From Streptococcus sp. 1643 (GTDB lineage: Bacteria; Bacillota; Bacilli; Lactobacillales; Streptococcaceae): a stretch of 64,000 bases of DNA. The stretch is from positions 631,001 to 695,000 of the forward strand of contig NZ_CP040231.1 in NCBI RefSeq assembly GCF_006228325.1, given 5' to 3'. Shown piece after piece: positions 1-9,278 of the stretch (positions are counted from its first letter, which is position 1; each line of letters begins with the position of its first letter). Both the position numbers and the translations under genes were made by a program. Under the pieces are notes generated by a model. That model was not told the DNA's origin. It saw only the letters and a program-made list of their open reading frames with translations, and did no database searches.

Positions 1-3
1 AAG

Positions 4-639
4 GTGGCAGTACAGTTATTAGAAAATTGGCTTCTAAAAGAGCAAGCAAAGATTCAAACCAAGTATCGTGAACTCAATCAAATTTCTCTTTTAGAACCAG
101 ATATGATTTTTATCGGCGATTCGATTGTAGAATACTACCCTTTGCAAGAGTTACTCGGGACTGCCAAGACGATTGTTAATCGAGGCATCCGAGGTTACCA
201 GACGAGATTGTTATTAGAGAATTTGGATGCCCATCTTTATGGTGATGCTGTCGATCAAATTGTTCTCCTAATTGGGACAAATGATATTGGAAAAGATATT
301 CCCATGAATGAAGCCTTGGATAATCTTGAAGGTGTAATCCAATCGATTGCCCGAGATTATCCGCTGTCACAAATAAAGCTCCTTTCGATTCTACCAGTCA
401 ATGAAGGAGAAGAATACAAGCAGACAGTATATATTCGTACCAATGAAAAGATCAGAGAATGGAATCAAGCCTATGAGGCTCTAGCATCCGCTTATATGCA
501 GGTAGATTTTGTACCGATTTATGATAGTTTGACAGATTCAAAAGGACAACTTCAATCATCCTATACAACGGACGGCCTCCATCTAAGTGTAGCCGGTTAT
601 CAAGCATTATCAGATGCTTTGAAAACGTATCTTTTCTAA
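4..639 (+). CDS. SGNH/GDSL-family lipase or esterase
   Basis: This is a 211-residue SGNH hydrolase, a cytoplasmic serine esterase family that includes the PAF-acetylhydrolase-like proteins of streptococci. The nucleophile lies in GDS (Ser40), the block III/V signature is GTND (91-94), and Asp190 and His193 in TTDGLHLS complete the catalytic triad. There is no signal peptide. The start is a GTG three bases into the window, so an upstream start outside the window cannot be excluded, but the length and N-terminus fit the family. The substrate is unknown; the historical label 'platelet activating factor' for pneumococcal homologs is not proof of function. Confidence 0.85.
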   Translation: MAVQLLENWLLKEQAKIQTKYRELNQISLLEPDMIFIGDSIVEYYPLQELLGTAKTIVNRGIRGYQTRLLLENLDAHLYGDAVDQIVLLIGTNDIGKDIPMNEALDNLEGVIQSIARDYPLSQIKLLSILPVNEGEEYKQTVYIRTNEKIREWNQAYEALASAYMQVDFVPIYDSLTDSKGQLQSSYTTDGLHLSVAGYQALSDALKTYLF

Positions 640-654
640 AGAATTGGCTTGATT

Positions 655-683
655 TTGCATTTTTTATTAAGATAGGTTATAAT
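655..683 (+). promoter_or_regulatory. Sigma-A promoter of tmRNA
   Basis: A -35 box TTGCAT (655-660) is separated by 17 bases from a perfect -10 TATAAT (678-683). It lies directly upstream of the tmRNA, which begins about 14 bases later. Confidence 0.75.
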
Positions 684-697
684 AGTTCTATAATCTT

Positions 698-1042
698 GGG
701 GTCGTTACGGATTCGACAGGCATTATGAGGCATATTTTGCAACCCGTGTGGCGACGCAAACGCTCAGTTAAATATAACTGCAAAAAATAACACTTCTTAC
801 GCTCTAGCTGCCTAAAAACCAGCAGGCGTGACCTGATTTGGATTGCTCGTGTTCAATGACAGGTCTTATGATTAGCGAGATACGATCAAGCCTTGTCTAG
901 TGGTTTGATAGGAGATTGATAGACTCGCAGTTCCTAGGCTTGAGTTATGTGTCGAGGGACTGTTAAAACAATACATAACCTATGGTTGTAGACAAATATG
1001 TTAGCAGGTGTTTGGACGTGGGTTCGACTCCCACCGGCTCCA
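698..1042 (+). ncRNA. ssrA: Transfer-messenger RNA
   Basis: tmRNA rescues stalled ribosomes with SmpB and tags the nascent chain for proteolysis. The 5' end GGGGTCG pairs with CGGCTCC at 1035-1041 to form the tRNA-like acceptor stem, with discriminator A at 1042. The T-arm has GGTTCGACTCC. The tag frame begins with resume codon GCA at 780 and encodes AKNNTSYALAA followed by TAA at 813-815, the streptococcal tag. CCA is not encoded and must be added after transcription. Confidence 0.97.
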
Positions 1043-1116
1043 TTATGAACAGGTATACAGTAGATTTTTTCCAAATTGTATCCTTTGTTGTATCCTATTT
1101 ATTCTAGTGTGTTAGT

Positions 1117-1204
1117 GGAGAATTACTCAAGAGGCTGAAGAGGACGGTTTGCTAAATCGTTAGGTCGGGTAACTGGCGCGGGGGTTCGAATCCCCCATTC
1201 TCCG
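1117..1204 (+). tRNA. tRNA-Ser (anticodon GCT)
   Basis: The 88-nt class II tRNA has acceptor stem GGAGAAT/ATTCTCC (1117-1123 with 1197-1203), discriminator G, a long variable arm and a T-arm with GGTTCGAATCC. The anticodon loop TTGCTAA gives GCT, reading AGC/AGU serine codons. CCA is not encoded. Confidence 0.95.
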
Positions 1205-1283
1205 TTAGATAAACCCAGTGTTTTTCTAAACAACTATCCTTGGAGGTGGTCTCCAAGAGTAATTTTTCATAAAGAGGTGAAAC

Positions 1284-2243
1284 ATGAAAAAGATCAAGTT
1301 ACTAAGTATCTTAGCACTTTCAACAGTTGTCTTGGGTGCATGTTCTGTATTTTCTAATCAGTCATCTGAAGCTTCTTCTGATAACAAGGAGAATACGGAA
1401 CAAGTTGAGAAGAAAGATGAAGCTGCAGAAGTTAAAGAAAAAGTTACAAAAGATGCTGAGATTCTCTTAGACTCAGTTCTTACTAGCGACTCTGCTCGAT
1501 TTAAGAAAATTTATGGCGAAACCTATGAAAAATGGACTGAGGCCATTTTTGCAGTGCAAACAAGTGAAAAAATCAAAGAAGAAGGTCTTTCACCTGCATC
1601 TACCTATTCAGTACAATGGCACAAAGATTTCCCTGTAGAAACTCCAGAAGAAACCATTTCAGGTTTCTTGAAGATGAAACGCAAGTTATTCCAAGATATC
1701 GGCTCTTACACTGTTAAAGATGTAAAGGTTGATGAATCTGGCAATACTGCGACTGTTACTTTTAACTCTAAGAAGTTGCATTCTAAAGGGTTGACTTCAT
1801 CAATTCGAGAAGTTCTAACAATTCTTATTGGTGGTATCGATAACCTAGGTAAGTACAACCAAGCTGGTTCAAACGTCGACATCAAGCGTTACCAAACATT
1901 GGTGACATATTGGATTTACGAACACCTCTTCAGAAAAGATTTTGCTACCTACAGTGATGTAGATGCTGAAGCTGCTCTTACACCTCTTACTACTGGAGAT
2001 TTTGATACAGAAATCAAACTAACCAAGGATAAGGATGGAAACTGGCTGATTTCTCAAGAAGATTATCGTACTTTATCAACTGAGTTAATGGATACTACTG
2101 AGGGATATGATAAGATTGATCGTAAGAACTCTACAAAATCTAAGAGCAAATCAACAGACAAGTCTTCAGATAAATCTTCAAACAAATCCACTGATAAATC
2201 AACAGACAAATCTTCAGATAAAAAAGATAAAAGCAATATCTAA
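1284..2243 (+). CDS. Putative lipoprotein of unknown function with Ser/Lys-rich tail
   Basis: The 319-residue product starts with a lysine-positive n-region, a hydrophobic core and a lipobox LGAC (Cys20), so it should be lipidated and anchored outside the membrane. Residues 25-50 are a charged linker. The middle (about 55-275) is a globular domain that I cannot assign with confidence, and its C-terminus is a low-complexity tail of repeated DKS(S/T) units. The RBS AGAGGTG precedes the ATG. It is monocistronic, with a terminator just downstream and the tRNA-Ser upstream. The tail may be a wall-spanning or disordered spacer; this is inference. Confidence 0.7.
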   Translation: MKKIKLLSILALSTVVLGACSVFSNQSSEASSDNKENTEQVEKKDEAAEVKEKVTKDAEILLDSVLTSDSARFKKIYGETYEKWTEAIFAVQTSEKIKEEGLSPASTYSVQWHKDFPVETPEETISGFLKMKRKLFQDIGSYTVKDVKVDESGNTATVTFNSKKLHSKGLTSSIREVLTILIGGIDNLGKYNQAGSNVDIKRYQTLVTYWIYEHLFRKDFATYSDVDAEAALTPLTTGDFDTEIKLTKDKDGNWLISQEDYRTLSTELMDTTEGYDKIDRKNSTKSKSKSTDKSSDKSSNKSTDKSTDKSSDKKDKSNI

Positions 2244-2260
2244 TCACAAGATTTAGAAGA

Positions 2261-2295
2261 AAAACAAGTAGTCTTAATAAACTACTTGTTTTTTT
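2261..2295 (+). terminator. Rho-independent terminator after the lipoprotein gene
   Basis: The arms AAACAAGTAGT and ACTACTTGTTT form a stem with a short loop, followed by a T-run. Confidence 0.85.
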
Positions 2296-2392
2296 ATGAA
2301 ATCAAAGTGATTCTAGGGTAGGGTACAAAAATGTGGCGTGGTTGTTAGAATAACTCAGCCTTTCATTTCTATATATTGTTCTTAGAACGATA

Positions 2393-2420
2393 AAAAACTG
2401 CATTGAGGTGCAGTTTTTCT
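2393..2420 (-). terminator. Terminator of the minus-strand tRNA-Ser
   Basis: AAAAACTGCA and TGCAGTTTTT form a stem with a 6-base loop. It lies 9 bases past the tRNA 3' end and has T-runs on both strands, so it could act bidirectionally. Confidence 0.75.
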
Positions 2421-2428
2421 TTTTTCTA

Positions 2429-2516
2429 CGGAAGACATGGGATTCGAACCCACGCACGCTGTTACACGTCTACCGCGTTTCCAACACGGCCTCTTAAGCC
2501 TCTTGAGTAATCTTCC
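2429..2516 (-). tRNA. tRNA-Ser (anticodon GGA)
   Basis: Read on the minus strand this is an 88-nt class II tRNA. The acceptor stem GGAAGAT pairs with GTCTTCC (one G-U pair), and the T-arm has GGTTCGAATCC. The anticodon loop TTGGAAA gives GGA, reading UCU/UCC serine codons. A minus-strand promoter TTGCAA (2555-2560) and TAGACT (2532-2537) with a 17-base spacer lies upstream. Confidence 0.95.
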
Positions 2517-2580
2517 AATACTTACTCAAATAGTCTACCATAAAGCCACTTATCTTGCAATAAAAATTCTGGAAATAAGA

Positions 2581-2665
2581 AAAATGATAGAATTTGAAAG
2601 AAAATGATAAAAAGTGCTTGACTTTGGTAGAGAATGTGCTAGAATGAATAGTGTAAACGATAACA
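2581..2665 (+). promoter_or_regulatory. fru operon promoter with CcpA cre site and AT-rich direct repeats
   Basis: The -35 TTGACT (2618-2623) and -10 TAGAAT (2640-2645) have a 16-base spacer. A cre-like sequence TGTAAACGATAACA (2652-2665) matches TGNAANCGNWNNCA exactly and sits at the expected transcription start, a position where CcpA blocks initiation. Upstream, AAAATGATA occurs at 2581 and again at 2601, exactly 20 bp apart (two helical turns). These are candidate FruR operator half-sites; the FruR assignment is inference. Confidence 0.7.
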
Positions 2666-2677
2666 GGAGGTGATTTG

Positions 2678-3418
2678 GTGTTAAAAACTGAGCGGAAGCA
2701 ACTGATTTTAGAGGAGTTAAATCAACATCATGTAGTTTCCCTAGAAAAATTGGTTAGTCTATTAGAAACATCAGAATCAACGGTACGAAGAGATTTGGAT
2801 GAGTTGGAGGCGGAAAACAAGCTTCGCCGTGTGCATGGTGGAGCAGAACTACCTCACTCCTTGCAGGAAGAAGAAACCATCCAAGAAAAATCTGTCAAAA
2901 ACCTTCAAGAGAAGAAGCTACTGGCTCAAAAAGCAGCCTCTCTTATTAAGGAAAAAGATGTCATCTTTATCGATGCTGGAACGACAACTGCTTTTTTAAT
3001 CAAGGAATTGGTTAATAAGAATATCACAGTTGTGACCAACTCCATTCACCATGCGGTTCAGTTGGTTGAAAAACAGATTCCAACTGTCATGGTTGGAGGA
3101 AGTGTCAAAATGGCAACAGATGCATGTATCGGTGGTGTTGCTCTTAACCAAATCAATCAATTGCACTTTGACCGTGCCTTTATTGGGATGAATGGTATCG
3201 ACGATGGTTATTATACGACTCCAGATATGGAGGAGGGAGCTGTAAAACGTGCTATTTTGGAGAATGCCAAACAAACCTATGTCTTGGTTGATTCGTCAAA
3301 GATTGGTCAAACTTGCTTTGCCAAGGTAGCACCGCTTAAACGCGCTATTGTCATCACAAGTCAAGGGCATGAGCTCTTGCAGGCTATTAAGAAGAAAACG
3401 GAGGTAATAGAAGTATGA
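2678..3418 (+). CDS. fruR: DeoR-family repressor of the fructose operon
   Basis: FruR is a cytoplasmic DeoR-family regulator that senses fructose-1-phosphate (family knowledge). Residues 1-57 form the winged HTH with the DeoR signature, including STVRRDL and the LRRVHGG wing. The remainder is the sugar-phosphate-binding DeoRC domain with the DAGTTT loop. The start is GTG at 2678, 7 bases after AGGAGG; a TTG one codon earlier is too close to the RBS. Its stop overlaps fruK by 4 bases, so it is translationally coupled to its targets. Confidence 0.93.
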   Translation: MLKTERKQLILEELNQHHVVSLEKLVSLLETSESTVRRDLDELEAENKLRRVHGGAELPHSLQEEETIQEKSVKNLQEKKLLAQKAASLIKEKDVIFIDAGTTTAFLIKELVNKNITVVTNSIHHAVQLVEKQIPTVMVGGSVKMATDACIGGVALNQINQLHFDRAFIGMNGIDDGYYTTPDMEEGAVKRAILENAKQTYVLVDSSKIGQTCFAKVAPLKRAIVITSQGHELLQAIKKKTEVIEV

Positions 3419-4326
3419 TTTATACAGTCACACTTAATCCATCCATAGACTATATCGTGCGCTTGGACCAAGTTCAAGTCGGCAGTGTCAATCGTATGGA
3501 CAGTGATGATAAGTTTGCTGGTGGGAAAGGAATCAATGTCAGTCGTGTCTTGAAACGCTTGGATATTCCTAATACTGCGACTGGATTTATCGGAGGCTTT
3601 ACTGGTAAATTTATCACAGATACTTTGGCAGAAGAGGAAATCGAAACGCGTTTTGTCCAAGTAGCAGAAGATACGCGCATCAATGTTAAAATCAAAGCAG
3701 ACCAAGAAACAGAAATCAACGGAACGGGTCCAACCGTCGAACCGGCTCAGCTAGAAGAATTGAAAGCTATCTTATCTAGTTTAACAGCAGAAGATACAGT
3801 GGTGTTTGCAGGTTCAAGTGCTAAGAATCTAGGTAATGTTATCTACAAAGATTTGATTGCCTTGACACGCCAGACTGGTGCGCAAGTGGTTTGTGACTTT
3901 GAAGGACAGACCTTGATTGATAGTTTGGACTACCAGCCACTTTTGGTTAAACCAAACAATCACGAACTTGGAGCTATCTTTGGAGTGAAACTCGAAAGTT
4001 TAGATGAAATCGAGAACTATGCTCGTCAGTTACTGGCCAAAGGAGCTCAAAACGTCATTATCTCCATGGCTGGGGACGGTGCACTTCTTGTCACATCTGA
4101 GGGAGCTTACTTCGCTAAACCAATCAAGGGAACAGTCAAAAATTCAGTCGGGGCTGGTGACTCTATGGTTGCTGGGTTTACAGGTGAATTTGTCAAATCT
4201 AAAGACGCAGTAGAGGCCTTCAAATGGGGAGTAGCTTGTGGAACAGCAACTACCTTCTCGGATGACTTGGCAACAGCGGAATTTATTAAAGAAACATATG
4301 AAAAAGTTGAGGTAGAAAAACGATGA
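3415..4326 (+). CDS. fruK: 1-phosphofructokinase
   Basis: FruK phosphorylates fructose-1-phosphate, the product of the PTS uptake, to fructose-1,6-bisphosphate for glycolysis. The 303-residue protein is a PfkB/ribokinase-family enzyme: N-terminal NPSIDY, the GGKG substrate motif near residue 37, and the C-terminal anion-hole motif GAGDSMVAGF near 248 with the catalytic aspartate. It overlaps fruR and fruA by 4 bases on each side, forming a tight fruRKA operon. Confidence 0.95.
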   Translation: MIYTVTLNPSIDYIVRLDQVQVGSVNRMDSDDKFAGGKGINVSRVLKRLDIPNTATGFIGGFTGKFITDTLAEEEIETRFVQVAEDTRINVKIKADQETEINGTGPTVEPAQLEELKAILSSLTAEDTVVFAGSSAKNLGNVIYKDLIALTRQTGAQVVCDFEGQTLIDSLDYQPLLVKPNNHELGAIFGVKLESLDEIENYARQLLAKGAQNVIISMAGDGALLVTSEGAYFAKPIKGTVKNSVGAGDSMVAGFTGEFVKSKDAVEAFKWGVACGTATTFSDDLATAEFIKETYEKVEVEKR

Positions 4327-6275
4327 AAATTCAAGACCTATTGAGAAAAGATGTCATGTTGCTGGATTTGCAAGCAACTGAAAAAACAGCTGTCATCGAA
4401 GAGATGATTAAAAGTTTGGTAGATCACGGTTACGTGACGGATTTTGAAACCTTTAAAGAAGGGATCTTAACGCGTGAAGCTCTCACTTCCACTGGTTTAG
4501 GTGACGGAATTGCTATGCCTCATAGCAAGAACTCTGCTGTCAAAGAAGCAACGGTTCTCTTTGCTAAGTCAAACAAGGGTGTTGACTATGAAAGCTTGGA
4601 TGGGCAACCAACAGACCTCTTCTTCATGATTGCAGCTCCAGAAGGTGCTAATGATACTCACTTGGCTGCCTTGGCAGAATTGTCTCAATACTTGATGAAA
4701 GACGGTTTTGCTGACAAACTTCGCCAAGTAACATCAGCTGATCAAGTTATTGAACTTTTTGACCAAGCTTCAGAAAAAGCTGAGGAGCCTGTTCAAGCAC
4801 CTGCCAATGAATCTGGCGACTTTATCGTAGCTGTTACAGCTTGTACGACAGGTATTGCCCACACATACATGGCCCAAGAAGCTCTTCAAAAAGTAGCTGC
4901 CGAAATGGGTGTTGGGATCAAGGTTGAAACAAACGGAGCTAGCGGTGTTGGGAACCAATTGACTGCAGAGGACATCCGCAAGGCTAAAGCTGTTATCATC
5001 GCAGCAGACAAGGCTGTTGAGATGGACCGCTTTGATGGAAAACCTTTGGTTAACCGTCCAGTTGCAGACGGTATCCGTAAGACTGAAGAATTGATCAACT
5101 TGGCTCTTTCAGGAGATGCTGAAGTTTATCGTGCTGCTAATGGAGCAAAAGCTGCAACGGCATCTAATGAAAAACAAAGTATCGGTGGTGCCTTCTACAA
5201 ACACTTGATGAGTGGTGTATCCCAAATGTTGCCATTCGTTATTGGTGGTGGTATCATGATTGCCCTTGCCTTCTTAATCGACGGAGCTTTTGGTGTGCCA
5301 CAAGATAGTCTTGGCAATCTCGGATCCTACCATGAGCTAGCTTCTATGTTCATGAAAATCGGTGGTGCAGCCTTTGGCTTGATGCTTCCAGTCTTTGCAG
5401 GTTATGTGGCCTACTCTATTGCTGAAAAACCAGGTTTGGTAGCTGGCTTTGTGGCTGGTGCTATTGCCAAAGAAGGTTTTGCCTTTGGTAAAATTCCTTA
5501 TGCCGCAGGTGGTGAAGCAACTTCAACTCTTGCAGGTGTCTCTTCTGGTTTCCTAGGTGCCCTTGTTGGTGGATTTATCGCAGGTGCCTTGGTTCTTGCT
5601 ATCAAGAAATACGTAAAAGTTCCTCGTTCACTTGAAGGGGCTAAGTCAATCCTTCTCTTGCCACTTCTTGGAACAATCTTGACTGGATTTGTTATGTTAG
5701 CTGTCAACATCCCAATGGCAGAAATCAACACTGCTATGAATAACTTCCTAGGCGGTCTTGGGGGAGGTTCAGCTGTCCTTCTTGGTATCGTTCTTGGGGG
5801 CATGATGGCTGTTGATATGGGTGGACCAGTCAACAAAGCGGCTTATGTCTTTGGTACAGGTACGCTTGCAGCGACTGTTTCCTCAGGTGGTTCTGTAGCC
5901 ATGGCAGCAGTTATGGCTGGAGGAATGGTTCCACCACTTGCCATCTTTGTCGCAACCCTTCTTTTCAAAGATAAATTTACCAAAGAAGAACGTAACTCTG
6001 GTTTGACAAACATCATCATGGGCTTGTCATTTATCACTGAGGGAGCAATTCCATTTGGTGCTGCTGACCCAGCTCGTGCGATTCCAAGCTTCATTCTTGG
6101 CTCAGCAGTAGCAGGTGGTCTCGTTGGTCTTGCTGGAATCAAACTCATGGCGCCACACGGAGGAATCTTCGTCATCGCCCTTACTTCAAATGCCCTTCTC
6201 TACCTTGCATTTGTCTTGGTTGGCGCAATTGTAAGTGGTGTGGTTTATGGTTACCTACGCAAACCACAAGCATAA
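4323..6275 (+). CDS. fruA: PTS fructose transporter subunit IIABC
   Basis: FruA imports fructose with phosphorylation at C1. The 650-residue polypeptide has IIA first (about 1-150, phospho-histidine in GIAMPHS near 65), then IIB (about 167-265, phospho-cysteine in [10 protein letters not shown] near 173), then the membrane IIC domain (about 290-650) rich in Gly/Ala helices. Length and A-B-C order are usual for the family. It is the last gene of fruRKA and is followed by a terminator. Confidence 0.96.
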   Translation: MKIQDLLRKDVMLLDLQATEKTAVIEEMIKSLVDHGYVTDFETFKEGILTREALTSTGLGDGIAMPHSKNSAVKEATVLFAKSNKGVDYESLDGQPTDLFFMIAAPEGANDTHLAALAELSQYLMKDGFADKLRQVTSADQVIELFDQASEKAEEPVQAPANESGDFIVAVTACTTGIAHTYMAQEALQKVAAEMGVGIKVETNGASGVGNQLTAEDIRKAKAVIIAADKAVEMDRFDGKPLVNRPVADGIRKTEELINLALSGDAEVYRAANGAKAATASNEKQSIGGAFYKHLMSGVSQMLPFVIGGGIMIALAFLIDGAFGVPQDSLGNLGSYHELASMFMKIGGAAFGLMLPVFAGYVAYSIAEKPGLVAGFVAGAIAKEGFAFGKIPYAAGGEATSTLAGVSSGFLGALVGGFIAGALVLAIKKYVKVPRSLEGAKSILLLPLLGTILTGFVMLAVNIPMAEINTAMNNFLGGLGGGSAVLLGIVLGGMMAVDMGGPVNKAAYVFGTGTLAATVSSGGSVAMAAVMAGGMVPPLAIFVATLLFKDKFTKEERNSGLTNIIMGLSFITEGAIPFGAADPARAIPSFILGSAVAGGLVGLAGIKLMAPHGGIFVIALTSNALLYLAFVLVGAIVSGVVYGYLRKPQA

Positions 6276-6290
6276 AATGGATTAGAATAG

Positions 6291-6322
6291 AAAGATTGTT
6301 ACCATTTGGTGCAATCTTTTTC
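6291..6322 (+). terminator. Terminator of the fru operon
   Basis: AAAGATTG and CAATCTTT form the stem and are followed by TTTT. It separates the fru operon from the ftsK-like gene. Confidence 0.75.
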
Positions 6323-6346
6323 TCTATTCGAAATGGCTGTGAAATA

Positions 6347-6355
6347 TGGTATAAT
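6347..6355 (+). promoter_or_regulatory. Extended -10 promoter abutting the translocase start codon
   Basis: TGGTATAAT is an extended -10 element whose predicted start site, about 7 bases downstream, coincides with the ATG at 6362. No Shine-Dalgarno sequence lies between them, so the mRNA may be leaderless. Confidence 0.6.
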
Positions 6356-6361
6356 AAAAGA

Positions 6362-8668
6362 ATGGCAAACAAGAATACTACAAAAACAAGACGGAGACCG
6401 TCTAAAGCAGAGCTCGAAAGAAAACAGGCTATCCAGAGGATGTTGATTTCCTTAGGAATCGCCTTGTTATTGATTATTGCAGCCCTCAAACTCGGTGCAG
6501 CAGGTGTCACTCTTTACAATCTCATTCGACTGGTTGTCGGAAGTTTGGCCTATGTGGCCATTGGTGGCCTCCTCATCTATCTTTTTCTTTTTAAATGGAT
6601 CCGCAAGCAAGAGGGACTTCTGTCAGGATTTCTCTGTATCTTCGCTGGATTGCTTTTGATTTTTGAGGCCTACTTGGTATGGAAATATGGCTTGGAGCAA
6701 TCAGTTCTAAAAGGGACCCTGTCTCAAGTTATGACGGACCTGACTGGTATGCGGGTGACTAGCTTCGCTGGTGGAGGCCTGCTTGGTGTTGGACTTTATA
6801 TCCCCATAGCCTTTCTTTTCTCCAATATCGGGTCGTACTTTATTGGAGTTCTCTTGATTCTAGTTGGGGCACTCTTAGTTAGTCCTTGGTCTATTTATGA
6901 TGTTGCAGCCTTTATTGGAGCTCAGTTCAGATCCTTCATGGAAAAACAGGAACAGAGAAAACAGGAACGCTTCATCAAGAGAGAAGAAGAGAAGGCTCGT
7001 CAAGAAGCTGAAGAAGCCGCCAGAATTCAGAGAGAACAAGAAGAACAGGATGCATTACCGCTTCCTCCTGTAGATCCTGAAACGGGAGAAATCTTATCAG
7101 AGGTACCAGACTACGATTTCCACCCAATTCCTGAGGAAGAATGGATCGAACCGGAGATTATCCTCCCTCAAACTGATTTTGACGTTCCAGATATGGAAGA
7201 AGACTTTGAGGATGAAGAGGTGCAGGTTGATTTTTCTGCCAAGGAAGCCCTTGAATACAAGCTACCAAGCTTGCAACTCTTTGCGCCAGATAAACCCAAA
7301 GATCAGTCCAAGGAAAAGAAGATTGTTCGAGAAAATATCAAAATCCTAGAAGAAACCTTTGCTAGCTTTGGTATCAAGGTGACGGTGGAACGGGCTGAAA
7401 TAGGACCATCAGTTACCAAGTATGAAGTCAAGCCAGCAGTCGGTGTACGGGTTAACCGCATTTCCAATCTGGCAGACGACTTAGCGCTAGCTCTAGCAGC
7501 TAAGGATGTTCGGATTGAGGCTCCGATCCCTGGTAAATCCTTAGTCGGAATTGAAGTACCCAACTCTGAGATTGCGACCGTTTCCTTCCGTGAACTCTGG
7601 GAACAGTCTCAAACTAAACCAGAAAATCTCCTCGAAATTCCTCTGGGTAAGGCTGTCAATGGAACTGCTCGCACCTTTGACCTTTCCAAGATGCCCCACC
7701 TACTCGTTGCAGGTTCGACGGGATCAGGGAAGTCAGTCGCAGTTAACGGTATTATCGCGAGCATTCTTATGAAAGCAAGACCCGACCAGGTCAAGTTTAT
7801 GATGGTGGATCCAAAGATGGTTGAGTTATCGGTGTACAATGACATTCCTCACCTCTTGATTCCAGTTGTAACCAATCCACGCAAGGCCAGCAAGGCTCTC
7901 CAAAAGGTGGTGGATGAGATGGAAAACCGTTATGAACTCTTTGCTAAGGTTGGAGTACGAAATATCGCTGGTTACAATGCCAAGGTCGAGGAATTTAATA
8001 GCCAATCTGAGTACAAACAAATACCCCTACCTTTGATTGTTGTCATTGTGGATGAGTTGGCTGACCTTATGATGGTGGCTAGCAAGGAAGTGGAAGATGC
8101 TATCATTCGTCTCGGACAGAAGGCGCGTGCTGCAGGGATTCACATGATTCTCGCAACACAGCGTCCATCAGTCGATGTCATCTCTGGTCTTATCAAGGCC
8201 AATGTCCCATCTCGTGTGGCTTTTGCAGTTTCATCGGGAACAGATTCACGAACCATCTTGGATGAGAATGGCGCTGAAAAACTGCTTGGTCGAGGAGACA
8301 TGCTCTTTAAACCAATTGATGAAAATCATCCAGTCCGTCTGCAAGGATCCTTTATCTCTGATGATGATGTTGAACGCATCGTAAACTTCATCAAGGCGCA
8401 GGCTGATGCGGATTATGATGATAGCTTTGATCCAGGAGACGTCCCAGATAATGAAGGAGATTTCTCTGACGGTGAAGCTGGTGGCGATCCGCTCTTTGAA
8501 GAAGCCAAGGCTCTGGTTATCGAGACGCAGAAAGCCAGTGCCTCCATGATTCAGCGCCGTTTGTCGGTTGGATTTAACCGTGCGACCCGCCTGATGGAAG
8601 AACTCGAAATGGCAGGTGTTATCGGTCCAGCTGAGGGAACCAAACCACGAAAAGTATTGCAACAATAA
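6362..8668 (+). CDS. ftsK: FtsK/SpoIIIE-family DNA translocase
   Basis: This ATP-driven pump moves chromosome termini through the division septum. The 768-residue product has about four N-terminal membrane helices (residues 25-190), a charged Glu/Arg-rich linker, and a motor domain with Walker A GSTGSGKS near 450 and Walker [10 protein letters not shown] near 561. A winged-helix gamma domain (about 709-768) is expected to read KOPS/SRS-type guide sequences. I chose the ATG at 6362 because the upstream in-frame ATG at 6296 lies inside the fru terminator hairpin. No RBS is visible at either. Confidence 0.93.
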   Translation: MANKNTTKTRRRPSKAELERKQAIQRMLISLGIALLLIIAALKLGAAGVTLYNLIRLVVGSLAYVAIGGLLIYLFLFKWIRKQEGLLSGFLCIFAGLLLIFEAYLVWKYGLEQSVLKGTLSQVMTDLTGMRVTSFAGGGLLGVGLYIPIAFLFSNIGSYFIGVLLILVGALLVSPWSIYDVAAFIGAQFRSFMEKQEQRKQERFIKREEEKARQEAEEAARIQREQEEQDALPLPPVDPETGEILSEVPDYDFHPIPEEEWIEPEIILPQTDFDVPDMEEDFEDEEVQVDFSAKEALEYKLPSLQLFAPDKPKDQSKEKKIVRENIKILEETFASFGIKVTVERAEIGPSVTKYEVKPAVGVRVNRISNLADDLALALAAKDVRIEAPIPGKSLVGIEVPNSEIATVSFRELWEQSQTKPENLLEIPLGKAVNGTARTFDLSKMPHLLVAGSTGSGKSVAVNGIIASILMKARPDQVKFMMVDPKMVELSVYNDIPHLLIPVVTNPRKASKALQKVVDEMENRYELFAKVGVRNIAGYNAKVEEFNSQSEYKQIPLPLIVVIVDELADLMMVASKEVEDAIIRLGQKARAAGIHMILATQRPSVDVISGLIKANVPSRVAFAVSSGTDSRTILDENGAEKLLGRGDMLFKPIDENHPVRLQGSFISDDDVERIVNFIKAQADADYDDSFDPGDVPDNEGDFSDGEAGGDPLFEEAKALVIETQKASASMIQRRLSVGFNRATRLMEELEMAGVIGPAEGTKPRKVLQQ

Positions 8669-8708
8669 AAAAATAGCTTCTTTCCAAATTTGGAAAGAAG
8701 CTATTTTG
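8669..8708. terminator. Bidirectional terminator between convergent genes
   Basis: AAAATAGCTTCTTTCCAAA is followed by its perfect inverse complement, giving a 19-bp-arm palindrome with A/T tails on both sides. It serves both the translocase gene and the convergent small membrane protein gene. Confidence 0.9.
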
Positions 8709-8712
8709 GTGA

Positions 8713-9141
8713 TTACTGGTTCGTTTTAGTTTCAGAACTCGTCGTATTTGACTGTGTTCCATTATCACTTGTTTCTTTATTTGTAGCTGGTGTAGAAGAG
8801 TCCTGAGTTGTTGTTTTCTGTTCTTCTTTTTTCTCCTCTTTTTTATTGGATTGAGAAGTTTCTTCTTGCGTGGTATTTTCTTTAGTAGAAGTGTTGTCCT
8901 TGTTAGGTGTAGTATTTTCCTGAGGGGATTCCTTTTGAATTTCCTTGACAACAGTTGTTTGGGTTGTCGTCGGTTCTTTTTTGTTGTTTTTGTTATTATC
9001 CATGGCGTTCATGATGGTGATAGTAGCGGTGATGAGACCAAGGATACTACCGATGGTAGCAATCGTTTTTTGAAAGACAGTAAATCCTTTTTTAATGTGT
9101 TCAGTTTTTGATTTATTAGAAGTTCTACGATAATTAGACAT
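8713..9141 (-). CDS. Small single-pass membrane protein with Thr/Glu/Lys-rich tail (DUF6556-like)
   Basis: The 142-residue protein has a basic N-terminus (about 1-25), one hydrophobic helix (about 25-47) and then a low-complexity tail of Lys, Glu, Thr, Ser and Asn running to the end. The N-terminal part resembles what is annotated DUF6556 in streptococci; that label is from memory. The start has a good AAAGGAGAG RBS. The tail is probably disordered, and extracellular if the positive-inside rule holds. Its function is unknown. Confidence 0.75.
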   Translation of the reverse strand: MSNYRRTSNKSKTEHIKKGFTVFQKTIATIGSILGLITATITIMNAMDNNKNNKKEPTTTQTTVVKEIQKESPQENTTPNKDNTSTKENTTQEETSQSNKKEEKKEEQKTTTQDSSTPATNKETSDNGTQSNTTSSETKTNQ

Positions 9142-9217
9142 GATACTCTCCTTTGATTATGATTTATTATACCTCATTTCTTTAAAAAAATCTTAAAAAA
9201 AGAGAAACTTCCCTTTC

Positions 9218-9246
9218 TTGTCGCAGGTCTCTTTTCGTGATACAAT
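9218..9246 (+). promoter_or_regulatory. Promoter of the cysteine desulfurase-thiI operon
   Basis: TTGTCG (9218-9223) and TACAAT (9241-9246) are separated by 17 bases, about 32 bases upstream of the desulfurase ATG. Confidence 0.6.
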
Positions 9247-9278
9247 AGAAGGAGTGATTTTAGAAAGCGTGAGAAAAC

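Noticed and set aside
5498..6175. Antisense open frames of 110-112 codons within fruA
   Set aside because: They arise from Gly/Ala-rich codon bias of the IIC domain; proline- and threonine-rich products with no RBS are not credible.
6296..6361. Upstream in-frame extension of the translocase gene
   Set aside because: The extra 22 residues would start inside the fru terminator and upstream of the gene's own -10 box.
8246..8951. Long antisense frames inside the translocase gene end and the small membrane protein gene
   Set aside because: They are frame shadows of strongly coding opposite strands, lack ribosome binding sites and have unnatural composition.
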